Source: Pseudomonadota bacterium | GTDB taxonomy: Bacteria; Pseudomonadota; Gammaproteobacteria; Burkholderiales; Burkholderiaceae_B | Direction of reading: 5' to 3' | NCBI GenBank assembly: GCA_023387815.1 | Contig: JAEWHK010000025.1 | Coordinates: 1 to 8,510, forward strand | Length of the DNA stretch: 8,510 bases | In this document: one piece after another, positions 1-6,926 of the stretch | How positions within the stretch are numbered: position 1 is the stretch's first letter | Layout of the letters: each line of letters begins with the position of its first letter | Translations under genes and position numbers: made by a program | The notes under the pieces: generated by a model | Told to the model about the DNA's origin: nothing | Seen by the model: the letters and a program-made list of their open reading frames with translations, nothing else | Database searches by the model: none

Positions 1-1083
1 GTGCACGGACTTGATATGGCGACGTCGGCAAAAAAATATTTTATGGAGACCTTTGAACGTGTGCTGCTGAGGCCGCGCAAAATGAACTATACGCTGCAGT
101 TCACGGGTCCAACGGGAACCAACGCAGTGGAAGCCGCGCTCAAGCTGGCACGGCAGGTCAAAGGGCGCTCCAATGTCGTTTCATTCACGCATGGTTTTCA
201 TGGCGTCAGCGGTGGTTCTCTTGCTGTAACGGCGAACGAAAAATTCCGCGATGCAGCAGGTGTGTCCCTGCATAACACGGCATTCATGCCATTTGATGGT
301 TATATCGGTCCTGACGTCGATACCATTGCCTACTTCGAGCGTATGCTTGAAGATCCCAGCAGCGGTCTGGATTTGCCAGCTGCAGTGATTGTGGAAACCG
401 TGCAGGGCGAGGGCGGTGTCAATGTGGCCAGCTGGCGCTGGATCCGCGATCTGGAAAAGCTGTGCCGCAAATATGACATGTTGCTGATTGTGGATGATAT
501 CCAGGTCGGCTGCGGCCGCACAGGCAGCTTCTTCAGTTTTGAGTCTGCCGGTATCAAACCGGACATCATTACGCTGTCCAAATCCCTGTCTGGCTTTGGT
601 CTGCCCATGTCCCTGGTATTGATGAAGCCGGAACTGGATGTCTGGAAACCCGGTCAGCATAGCGGCACATTCCGCGGTAATAATCTTGCCTTTGTGACTG
701 CTGCTCAGGCACTGGACAGCTACTGGGCAGACGATAAATTCGAGAATGAAACACGTCGCAAGGAACGGATTGTTCGCGACTGGCTCGATAACATTGTTCA
801 CAGCTATCCCGATGCCGGCTTCAGTGTTCGCGGACGCGGGCTGATTCAGGGGCTGGTGAGCAATGAGAAACCTGAACTGGCAAACAAAATTGCCAAACAG
901 GCCTTTAAATACGGATTGGTTATTGAAACTTCCGGTGCGCAGGATGAAGTGCTCAAAGTGCTCCCTGCATTGACGATTGAAGACGCCCAGCTCAAAAAAG
1001 GCCTCGAACTGCTCGAACGCAGTGTCGCAGAAGTCATCAATCAGGAAGGCAAGAAAACCAAAGTCCTCAAATTCGGAGCGTAA
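1..1083 (+). CDS. ectB: Diaminobutyrate--2-oxoglutarate aminotransferase EctB, 5'-truncated by window edge
   Basis: This PLP-dependent class III aminotransferase converts L-aspartate-4-semialdehyde to L-2,4-diaminobutyrate with glutamate as amino donor, the first committed step of cytoplasmic ectoine synthesis. The 360 visible residues open directly with HGLDMAT, which in EctB proteins lies about 60 residues in. The family is about 420 residues long, so the GTG at position 1 is an interior valine codon and the true start lies upstream. Visible signatures are the PLP phosphate loop GPTGTNAVEAAL (residues 36-47), VDDIQVGCGRTG (164-175) with the pyridine-binding Asp165, the Schiff-base Lys194 in TLSKSLSG, and GTFRGNN (222-228). 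The TAA stop lies 5 nt before ectC, which indicates one operon. Family assignment is secure; the specific ectoine role is supported by ectC and ectD following directly. Confidence 0.96.
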   Translation: MHGLDMATSAKKYFMETFERVLLRPRKMNYTLQFTGPTGTNAVEAALKLARQVKGRSNVVSFTHGFHGVSGGSLAVTANEKFRDAAGVSLHNTAFMPFDGYIGPDVDTIAYFERMLEDPSSGLDLPAAVIVETVQGEGGVNVASWRWIRDLEKLCRKYDMLLIVDDIQVGCGRTGSFFSFESAGIKPDIITLSKSLSGFGLPMSLVLMKPELDVWKPGQHSGTFRGNNLAFVTAAQALDSYWADDKFENETRRKERIVRDWLDNIVHSYPDAGFSVRGRGLIQGLVSNEKPELANKIAKQAFKYGLVIETSGAQDEVLKVLPALTIEDAQLKKGLELLERSVAEVINQEGKKTKVLKFGA

Positions 1084-1088
1084 GAAAT

Positions 1089-1487
1089 ATGATAGTAAGA
1101 AATGTCAAAGACGTTATTGGAACAGATCTTGAAGTCAAGACCGACACCTGGCTGAGCCGCCGTGTGCTGCTCGCCAAGGACGGCATGGGATTTTCCTTTC
1201 ACGAAACCGTCATTTTTCCAGGCACCGAAACGCATATTCACTACCAGAATCATCTGGAAGCAGTATGGTGCGTAGAGGGTGACGGCGAAATCGAAACAGT
1301 TGCTGACGGTAAAAAATATGCCCTGGGCCCAGGCGTGGTTTATGCCCTGGATGAAAATGACGAACATTGGCTGCGAGGTGGGAAAGAACCTTTGCGCGTG
1401 ATCTGCGTGTTCAACCCTCCTGTTACCGGCCTTGAAGTTCATGACGAGGATGGCGTATATCCGGCAATGACCGAAGAAACCGCCTGA
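1089..1487 (+). CDS. ectC: L-ectoine synthase EctC
   Basis: EctC is a small cupin-fold enzyme that cyclises N-gamma-acetyl-L-2,4-diaminobutyrate to ectoine by losing water. The protein has 132 residues, the normal family length. Residues Glu57, Tyr85 and His93 match in both identity and number the iron ligands known from characterised ectoine synthases. The cupin stretch THIHYQNHLEAVWCVEGDGE (residues 48-67) is clear. The ATG lies 5 nt after the ectB stop, with a GGAG (1075-1078) inside the ectB end as a plausible ribosome site, so expression is probably coupled to ectB. It is followed after 26 nt by ectD. Confidence 0.97.
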   Translation: MIVRNVKDVIGTDLEVKTDTWLSRRVLLAKDGMGFSFHETVIFPGTETHIHYQNHLEAVWCVEGDGEIETVADGKKYALGPGVVYALDENDEHWLRGGKEPLRVICVFNPPVTGLEVHDEDGVYPAMTEETA

Positions 1488-1513
1488 ATCGTTAAACAGA
1501 CAAGGAGTACAAG

Positions 1514-2431
1514 ATGGTAGTAACCGATATTTATGAATCCCGTACCAGCGGAACGGCAGCAATTATTGCGAGACAGGAACCGGTAGTGTATGGCAGCGGC
1601 AAGTATGCTGATGCACTCACTGCCGACCAGATTGCATCTTACGAACGCGACGGTTTTCTGGTGCTGGACAATCTGTTCAATGAACAGGAAGTCAAGGAAC
1701 TGATGGATGAAGTTCTGGCAATGACAAAAGATCAGAAAATTGCCAACAGCAATGAAGCCATCACCGAGCCCGGCAGCAATGCCGTGCGTTCCATTTTCCG
1801 TGTACATGCCCTGAACAAGGCGATTGACAAGCTCTCGCGCGATCCGCGTCTGATTCATGTCGCACGCCAGATTCTGGGATCAGAAGTCTATTTGCATCAG
1901 TCCCGTGCGAACCTGAAACCCGGTTTCAAGGGTAAAGAGTTCTACTGGCATTCTGATTTTGAAACCTGGCACACTGAAGATGGCATGCCGCAAATGCGCG
2001 CGCTCAGTTGTTCTGTGCTGCTGACCGATAATAACGAATGCAATGGTCCGCTGATGGTTGTGCCAGGCTCACAGCGTCAGTTTATTTCCTGCCGTGGTAT
2101 TACACCAGACGAAAACTATAAAAAATCATTGAAGGCACAGGAATATGGCGTACCCGATCCTCTGAGTCTGGAACTGCTGGCAGAGCAGGGTGGTATCAAG
2201 GCGATCACAGGCAAAGCCGGTTCAGTCGTGTTTTTCGATTGCAATACCATGCATGGTTCGAACGGGAATATTTCTCCCTGGCCACGTGCCAATGTTTTCA
2301 TGGTATACAACAGCGTCGAAAATACCCTGAATGAGCCGAAGTATGGTCTGGCGCCACGTCCTGAATATATCGCTACCCGCGAGAAAATGGACGTGCTCGA
2401 GCCGCTGGATTCGCTGCAGGAAGTGGCCTGA
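1514..2431 (+). CDS. ectD: Ectoine 5-hydroxylase EctD (Fe(II)/2-oxoglutarate dioxygenase)
   Basis: EctD hydroxylates ectoine to 5-hydroxyectoine using O2, Fe(II) and 2-oxoglutarate; the product protects against osmotic and heat stress. The 305-residue protein carries the EctD signature around residues 143-159 (FYWHSDFETWHTEDGMP). It supplies iron ligands His146 and Asp148, with the third ligand His247 in NTMHGSN. Arg258 is the likely 2-oxoglutarate carboxylate binder, and Trp152 and Phe262 match ectoine-contacting positions known in the family. An AAGGAG at 1502-1507 sits 6 nt before the ATG and fixes the start. The gene ends the ectoine operon. Its TGA touches the stop codon of the convergent iclR gene, leaving no intergenic base. 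Confidence 0.96.
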   Translation: MVVTDIYESRTSGTAAIIARQEPVVYGSGKYADALTADQIASYERDGFLVLDNLFNEQEVKELMDEVLAMTKDQKIANSNEAITEPGSNAVRSIFRVHALNKAIDKLSRDPRLIHVARQILGSEVYLHQSRANLKPGFKGKEFYWHSDFETWHTEDGMPQMRALSCSVLLTDNNECNGPLMVVPGSQRQFISCRGITPDENYKKSLKAQEYGVPDPLSLELLAEQGGIKAITGKAGSVVFFDCNTMHGSNGNISPWPRANVFMVYNSVENTLNEPKYGLAPRPEYIATREKMDVLEPLDSLQEVA

Positions 2432-3328
2432 TTATTGCCGGTTGCCCGCCATTGCATTTGGCGGGCCATCGACAAAACCCAGCTGCCGGCTGATTCGCTG
2501 TGCCTGGTCGCGAACAGTGTTTGCGGTCGGGCCGGTGAGTGTTGTGTCGAAGCTGCCACTGGCCCCCAGTACGGTAACGACGGCAGCAACCTGTCCGGCG
2601 AAATTGAAGATGGGAGCCGCAACCGCGCTGATCCCTTTCAGATTGGTATCGATAACCGTGGTGCAGTGATACCGACTGATATCCTGCTGCACTTTTGCTA
2701 TCAGGGTGTCCAAAGACTCGCCCAATTCCGGAATCTCTGCCTGCTCAGGATTTAATCGAACAACATTGGGATCATAAGCACCTTGCGGCGACAATACGCG
2801 ACGGCTATGAACATAACGATTGAATTCATCGTTGGCAATTCTGCGTACCAGCGGTTCATCATGCATGCCCAGAAATACACGGCCGGTTGCAGAAGTGAGC
2901 AGGGGCAGAACCGATCCAACTCTCACATTGACAGTCACTGGCAACATAGGCTCTTCCATCCGAACAATGGTCGGGCCTTTGTTTCCCATCACCGCGATGA
3001 AACTGGTAATTTGCAACTGATCACATAAGGCGATCAATCCCGGTTCAGCTATTCGTATGGGGTCCGCCTGATGCATGGCCGCCAGGCCAATAAGCATGGT
3101 GTCCAGACCCAGAATATAGTGTTGAGATACGGGGTCCTGAATGACCAGCCCGCCGTCGATCAGGCTGACCAGATACCGATGCAGCTTGGCAGGATTCTCA
3201 TCAATGGATGATGCCAGTGCGGTGAGCGTGGCTCTGCCGCCGAGGCGGGCAAGTCCCTTCAGAACTGCAACAACCGTATCTGCTGACTGTACGCTTTGAC
3301 GACGTTCGCGATTACGCTCAGGCTTCAT
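2432..3328 (-). CDS. IclR-family transcriptional regulator
   Basis: This is a 298-residue cytoplasmic DNA-binding regulator. An N-terminal winged helix-turn-helix spans roughly residues 12-75, with the recognition helix near PAKLHRYLVSLIDGG (46-60). The C-terminal IclR effector domain follows (about 80-275), including the family hallmark LPLLTSATGRVFLG (141-154) and a GISAVAAPIFNFAGQVAAVV stretch near its end. Length is slightly above the usual 250-280. The start ATG overlaps the P450 stop as ATGA, and no strong Shine-Dalgarno precedes it, so translation is probably coupled to the P450. As last gene of the Bug-P450-IclR operon it is likely the local sensor, possibly acting at the TTGCGTA operator in the divergent promoter region (inference). 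IclR members act as repressors or activators; the sign cannot be read here, and the ligand is unknown. Confidence 0.93.
   Translation of the reverse strand: MKPERNRERRQSVQSADTVVAVLKGLARLGGRATLTALASSIDENPAKLHRYLVSLIDGGLVIQDPVSQHYILGLDTMLIGLAAMHQADPIRIAEPGLIALCDQLQITSFIAVMGNKGPTIVRMEEPMLPVTVNVRVGSVLPLLTSATGRVFLGMHDEPLVRRIANDEFNRYVHSRRVLSPQGAYDPNVVRLNPEQAEIPELGESLDTLIAKVQQDISRYHCTTVIDTNLKGISAVAAPIFNFAGQVAAVVTVLGASGSFDTTLTGPTANTVRDQAQRISRQLGFVDGPPNAMAGNRQ
2444..2466. repeat. Perfect 7-bp inverted repeat just past the ectD stop
   Basis: GCCCGCC (2444-2450) and GGCGGGC (2460-2466) form a GC-rich hairpin with a 9-nt loop, starting 12 nt after the ectD stop and lying inside the 3' coding end of iclR. 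No T-run follows on either strand, so it is not a canonical intrinsic terminator. It may protect or delimit the ectoine mRNA 3' end, or may be coding-sequence coincidence. Confidence 0.4.
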
Positions 3329-5676
3329 AGATCCAGCACAACTCGTTTGCCTTTTGCGCGCGAACAGCAGCTCATCATTTTTTTGCCGGATGCTCTTTCT
3401 GATCGGGTAAGTACGACGTCTCTGTGATCAAGTTCGCCATCTAGGACGGCCACTTCACAGGAGCCACATAGTCCTTCTTCGCAATCACTCTGAACATCGA
3501 TATTTGCCGCGCGCAAGGCTTCAAGCAGGGTTTGATCGGCCCCTACCTTCACAGTAATACCCGTCTCTTTCAGCTCTGCATCGAAGGCGTGTTCATTTTC
3601 AGGATTCAGTTTGCCCAAGGTGGACTGGAAATGTTCGATACGCAGCGCATCTTCGGGCCAGTGCTGGCACAGTTCGGCAAGGGCATCCGTCATGCGCAGC
3701 GGGCCACAGGAATAAATCTGTGTCTGGTTATCCGGTTCCCCCAGAATTGCGGCCAGATCCGCGCGGCCACTTTCATCGGCTGCGTGCACATGCAGTCTGT
3801 CGTCGTGCAACTCGATCAGTTCGTTGAGCATTGCCATATTTTTTCGACTGCGCCCACAGTAGTGAAGCTGGTAATCGATTCCTTTTTCTTTGGCCGTTCT
3901 TGCCATGGCGCTCACTGGTGTAATGCCAATGCCACCTGCAATAAAGATGACCTTTGTGGCCTGTTCGTCGAAATGAAAATGGTTGCGTGGCCCGCGGATG
4001 CTGACGGTCTTCCCGGGTTGAATGTGCTCGTGAACCCAGGCGGAGCCGCCGCGGCCGGCCGTTTCGCGCAGCACGGCAATCTCCAGAACCCGCGTATCTT
4101 TGGGATCGCTGCAAAGCGAATATTGACGCGACAAACCCAGATCATCACAAATGACATCAATATGCGATCCCGCCGTCCAGCGCGGCAGTGTCTGTCCATC
4201 GGGTGCAGAAAGGCGGATGCGCATGATCTCATCAGTCAGCATCTCGGTCTGTTCAACCACCAGTTGTCGGGAGAGGGCGTGCGTGGACGGTTCGCCCAGT
4301 CTGACAGGATGGTGCTCGGAGAGCACGCGCGGATCCTGTCTTTCCGGATTAAGTGCCGGGTCCCATTCCACCCATAAGTGTTCAGGCCCACGAAACGAGG
4401 TATTCGGAACATAGGTGAAGGTCTGCTCGGATAATTGCAAATGCGGTAAACGACGCGTGAGTTCTTCCAGAAAGATCTGCATTTCCATGCGCGCCAGGTT
4501 TTTTCCCATGCATTGATGGGAACCATATCCGAAAGTGAGCTGGTCGCTGGCATTCTCCCGACGGATATCAACAAGATCGGCATCGGGAAAATGACGTTCG
4601 TCATGATTGGCGGAAGAACTGACAATGAGCAGTTTAGCGCCGGCTTTTATGGGGATACCACCGATTTGCACATCGCGGGTAACCAGTCGGCGCCATGCCG
4701 CAACCGAGCCATTGTGGCGCAGACATTCTTCTACCGCATTGGGAATCAGATTGGGATCCTGGCAGATCTCTTCCCATACATGGCGGTGCGTAAGCAACAG
4801 TTTCAGGGCATTGGCCGATGCATTGGCGGTCGTCTCATGAGCAGCAACAATGCCGGCCATCATCATAGAGTGCAGATAGGAGTCCGTCACCACATCCGGA
4901 TGGTCTTTCTGCATCCGGATGCCGTATTGCATCCAGCCTGGCTGCTCGGGATCCCTGCGCATTTTTTCAAGAATCTTGCCGGCCAGCTGCCAGAAATTGC
5001 CGACCGCATGGGCAACGGCAACCTGTTCTTCGGGCTTTGGCCGGCCCCAGGTATTGACGGTATGCGCAATGGAGTACTCGCGCAGCGTGTCCATATCTTC
5101 TTCCGGTACGCCCAGAAAATGCAATGCAACGGTAAGCGGCACCTCCCAAAGCATCTGATCCACCAGATCTGCCTTGCCGTCATCAATGAACCGGTCTACA
5201 TATTTACGTACCAGCTTTCTGACCATGGGTTCGTGGTGCGCCAGAGCATCAACGGTAAACGGCTCCATGAGCAGACGCCGTCGTGGCATATGTGCCGGCT
5301 CGTCTTCATTGACAAGTGTGCGACTCATGCCGTAATTGTAGGATTCCAGAACAGCGTTGGCCTCAGGTCCGGTTGGTGTGATTTTTTCCAGAGCGATGGA
5401 GGGGCTGAATGTAATATTGTCCCGAAAAATCTGTTTGATATCGTCGTATCGTGTGACAACCCAGTAGCCGAGTTTCGGACTGAAAAAAACGGGTTCTTCT
5501 TCTCGTGACCACTTCACATACTCCGGTGGATCCTGCTGATAAGCATCCTCGAACGGATCAAATGCGGCGGCGCGCGCACTGACCGGACAGCCGACCGTCT
5601 GGCGATCGTGCTGTGCAGCCTTGCCCGAAAATGGGCATTGCGTTTGTGATACCTGTGAAGTGGCCTGGCTTGTCAT
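3325..5676 (-). CDS. Self-sufficient cytochrome P450, CYP116B (P450-RhF) type, heme-FMN-[2Fe-2S] fusion
   Basis: This is a single-chain monooxygenase: a P450 heme domain fused to a phthalate-dioxygenase-reductase-like module that passes electrons from NAD(P)H via FMN and a [2Fe-2S] centre. The 783 residues match the normal length of the class. The heme domain (about 35-440) shows the I-helix AAHETT (278-283), the K-helix ExxR pair Glu317/Arg320, and the heme loop FGYGSHQCMG with thiolate Cys389. The reductase (about 470-690) shows RQYS (517-520) for FMN, GGIGITP (581-587) for the nucleotide, and CGP (657-659). The C-terminal ferredoxin has Cys732, Cys737, Cys740 and Cys770 in C-x4-C-x2-C-x29-C spacing. 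Known CYP116B enzymes hydroxylate or dealkylate aromatic ethers, and some attack thiocarbamates; the native substrate here is unknown. The start lies 11 nt after the Bug stop, with a weak AGG ribosome site, suggesting coupling. Two N-terminal Cys-Pro motifs (C14-P15, C30-P31) are notable. Confidence 0.96.
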   Translation of the reverse strand: MTSQATSQVSQTQCPFSGKAAQHDRQTVGCPVSARAAAFDPFEDAYQQDPPEYVKWSREEEPVFFSPKLGYWVVTRYDDIKQIFRDNITFSPSIALEKITPTGPEANAVLESYNYGMSRTLVNEDEPAHMPRRRLLMEPFTVDALAHHEPMVRKLVRKYVDRFIDDGKADLVDQMLWEVPLTVALHFLGVPEEDMDTLREYSIAHTVNTWGRPKPEEQVAVAHAVGNFWQLAGKILEKMRRDPEQPGWMQYGIRMQKDHPDVVTDSYLHSMMMAGIVAAHETTANASANALKLLLTHRHVWEEICQDPNLIPNAVEECLRHNGSVAAWRRLVTRDVQIGGIPIKAGAKLLIVSSSANHDERHFPDADLVDIRRENASDQLTFGYGSHQCMGKNLARMEMQIFLEELTRRLPHLQLSEQTFTYVPNTSFRGPEHLWVEWDPALNPERQDPRVLSEHHPVRLGEPSTHALSRQLVVEQTEMLTDEIMRIRLSAPDGQTLPRWTAGSHIDVICDDLGLSRQYSLCSDPKDTRVLEIAVLRETAGRGGSAWVHEHIQPGKTVSIRGPRNHFHFDEQATKVIFIAGGIGITPVSAMARTAKEKGIDYQLHYCGRSRKNMAMLNELIELHDDRLHVHAADESGRADLAAILGEPDNQTQIYSCGPLRMTDALAELCQHWPEDALRIEHFQSTLGKLNPENEHAFDAELKETGITVKVGADQTLLEALRAANIDVQSDCEEGLCGSCEVAVLDGELDHRDVVLTRSERASGKKMMSCCSRAKGKRVVLDL

Positions 5677-5687
5677 GATATGCCTGC

Positions 5688-6668
5688 TTAATCCAGCGTA
5701 ATGTTCAGGTCTTTAATGAGTTTGTGCCAGCGCGTCCGTTCCTCTTCCAGCAGTTTGGCGTATTCTTCTGGGGAATCTCCTACAGGTTCAATGCCAAAGT
5801 CAACCAGCTTTTTGTTGGTCGCGGGCTGGTTCAGTGCGGCAACCACGTGCTTGTTCAGGCTCGCAATGGTGTCGGCAGGTGTTTTGGCAGGAGCCACCAT
5901 GCCAACCAGTGCAGCCGCTTCAACATTGGGATAACCGGCTTCGGCAAAAGTTGGTACATCGGGCAACTGTGGCAAACGCTTGGCGCTGGCAACGGCCAGT
6001 GGGCGAATTTTATGTCCCTTCAGAAAACCTGCCCCTGCGGCCAGATCAACCATCATCGCCTGCACCTGGCCGCCGGCCAGATCCGTCAAAGAGGGCGCTG
6101 CGCCGCGATAGGGGACGTGAGTCATTTTCAGATCGGCCTCACGCTTGAACAGTTCCATGGCCAGATGATGCGGACTGCCGGCGCCGGCAGAGCCATAGTT
6201 GACTTTGCCGTCTTCTTTTTTGACCTGATCAACAAATTCCTTGAGCGTTTTGCTGGGGTTGTTTGGATTGACCACCAGAATCATGGGGAAACGTCCGAGC
6301 AGGGTCACGGGCGCAAGGTCCTTGACCGGGTCATATGACAGCTTCTTGTAGAGTGCGGAATTGAACACCATGGTCCCATTGTCGGCAGACAGTACGGTAT
6401 AACCATCGGCAGGCGAACGCGCTGTATCGCTGGCAGCAATTGCGGTGTTGCCGCCCGGCTTGTTGTCGACCACTACTGGTTGTTTGATGTCCTCGGAGAG
6501 GCTCTGTGCAATGGTTCGCGCCAGAACATCAGAGCCACCGCCTGCAGGATAAGGAACAATCCATCGGATTGCTTTGTCCGGAAAGGTTTGTGCTGCGGCG
6601 GTAGTCATCATGAAGGTACCAGCCAGAACGGCCAGCGTACAGCATTTGAGGGTGGTGCGAATCGCCAT
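5688..6668 (-). CDS. Bug/TctC-family tripartite tricarboxylate periplasmic receptor
   Basis: This is a periplasmic solute-binding protein of the large Bug (TctC-like) family that binds carboxylates, amides or aromatic acids. The protein has 326 residues from the chosen ATG at 6668, which has GGAG 7 nt upstream (6676-6679 on the + strand) and is followed at once by a Sec signal peptide: basic MAIRTTLK, a hydrophobic core, then a cleavage region near TTAAAQ (22-27). The same frame stays open to an ATG at 6821, but that extension has no signal-peptide logic. Family signatures are VPYPAGGGSD (38-47), GSAGAGSPHHLA (159-170) and PYRGAAPSLTDLAGGQV (186-202). No TctA/TctB membrane partners are visible, so it is an orphan receptor in this window, as is common in Burkholderiales. 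As first gene of the P450 operon it may bind the P450 substrate or a precursor (inference). Confidence 0.93.
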   Translation of the reverse strand: MAIRTTLKCCTLAVLAGTFMMTTAAAQTFPDKAIRWIVPYPAGGGSDVLARTIAQSLSEDIKQPVVVDNKPGGNTAIAASDTARSPADGYTVLSADNGTMVFNSALYKKLSYDPVKDLAPVTLLGRFPMILVVNPNNPSKTLKEFVDQVKKEDGKVNYGSAGAGSPHHLAMELFKREADLKMTHVPYRGAAPSLTDLAGGQVQAMMVDLAAGAGFLKGHKIRPLAVASAKRLPQLPDVPTFAEAGYPNVEAAALVGMVAPAKTPADTIASLNKHVVAALNQPATNKKLVDFGIEPVGDSPEEYAKLLEEERTRWHKLIKDLNITLD

Positions 6669-6709
6669 TGAATGTCTCCGAGATATTGTTTTCAGGTGCT
6701 GATGCCCTG

Positions 6710-6737
6710 TTGCGTAAATAATATACGCAATGCGTAA
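6710..6737. promoter_or_regulatory. Candidate IclR-type operator: inverted pair plus direct third half-site
   Basis: TTGCGTA (6710-6716) and TACGCAA (6724-6730) form a perfect 7-bp inverted repeat around a 7-nt AT-only spacer. A further TGCGTAA (6731-6737) directly follows, making a second palindrome TACGCA-A-TGCGTA with the middle copy. A three-half-site layout, two as an inverted pair and one direct, is known for some IclR-family regulators of aromatic catabolism such as PcaU. The site overlaps the -10 box and spacer of the leftward promoter, which would suit repression of the Bug-P450-iclR operon. The repeats are seen; the binding protein is inferred from the neighbouring iclR gene. Confidence 0.6.
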
Positions 6738-6746
6738 TGAACACAA
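6718..6746 (-). promoter_or_regulatory. Candidate sigma-70 promoter for the Bug-P450-IclR operon
   Basis: Read on the - strand, TTGTGT (6746-6741) is a modest -35 box and TATTAT (6723-6718) a good -10 box, five of six matching TATAAT, with an ideal 17-nt spacer. Transcription would start near 6710, leaving a leader of about 40 nt before the Bug ATG. The -10 box lies in the spacer of the TTGCGTA palindrome. This is read by eye and untested. Confidence 0.5.
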
Positions 6747-6770
6747 CACATATGAAATAGGGGTTTCCCA

Positions 6771-6810
6771 TGACATTTGTAAAGGCGCGAAAGGCGCCGG
6801 ATGCATGTCA
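6771..6810. repeat. Concentric dyad: inner GGCGC/GCGCC stem inside outer TGACAT/ATGTCA arms
   Basis: TGACAT (6771-6776) pairs with ATGTCA (6805-6810), and within it GGCGC (6784-6788) pairs with GCGCC (6794-6798) across a 5-nt GAAAG loop. The two dyads share nearly the same centre. No T-run follows on either strand, so it is not a standard terminator. It could be a second regulator site in the divergent region or a structural element; function unknown. Confidence 0.35.
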
Positions 6811-6926
6811 AAGAAACGCACCTGGCTTTAGTGATATCGGGTCTCAGGGTTTATCCGTACAGCACAGGCTATGACAAGCGTGTTTAATTGTCGGCTCATC
6901 AACCCTATGCCTTTTGGAGACTTTAG

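Larger units (their letters stand above)
6669..6926. other. Divergent intergenic region between the Bug-P450-IclR operon and the aldehyde dehydrogenase
   Basis: This 258-bp stretch separates two divergent start codons. It holds a TTGCGTA operator candidate (6710-6737) overlapping a leftward promoter (6718-6746), then a concentric dyad (6771-6810). The right third has a ribosome site GGAG (6916-6919) 7 nt before the aldehyde dehydrogenase ATG. A TTTAAT (6883-6888) could be a rightward -10 box, but no convincing -35 box stands at the proper distance, so the rightward promoter is unresolved. No additional small gene with a credible ribosome site was seen. Confidence 0.7.

Noticed and set aside
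1..3. GTG at the first base as the ectB start codon
   Set aside because: The protein begins mid-domain, about 60 residues inside the family alignment, so the codon is internal.
1041..1562. 173-codon - strand frame across the ectB-ectC-ectD junctions
   Set aside because: It is antisense to ectC, whose active-site residues are fully conserved, and its translation shows no family motif.
2444..2466. Intrinsic terminator for ectD
   Set aside because: The hairpin is perfect, but no T-run follows it on either strand.
3532..4377. 281-codon open frame on the + strand opposite the P450 reductase domain
   Set aside because: It is antisense to a well-conserved gene, and its translation resembles no family I recognise; it is a composition shadow.
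4783..4789. Extra TGCGTAA half-site inside the P450 gene
   Set aside because: It is a lone 7-mer within coding sequence without a partner, and is expected by chance.
4513..5508. 331-codon open frame on the + strand opposite the P450 heme domain
   Set aside because: Its length follows from the codon composition of the conserved P450 on the other strand; no ribosome site or family motif supports it.
6669..6821. N-terminal extension of the Bug receptor frame to an upstream ATG at 6821
   Set aside because: The extension crosses the operator and promoter, lacks a ribosome site, and would bury the Sec signal peptide; the ATG at 6668 has GGAG at the right distance.
6883..6888. TTTAAT as -10 box of an aldehyde dehydrogenase promoter
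   Set aside because: No recognisable -35 box lies 16-18 nt upstream, so the promoter call is too weak to list as a feature.
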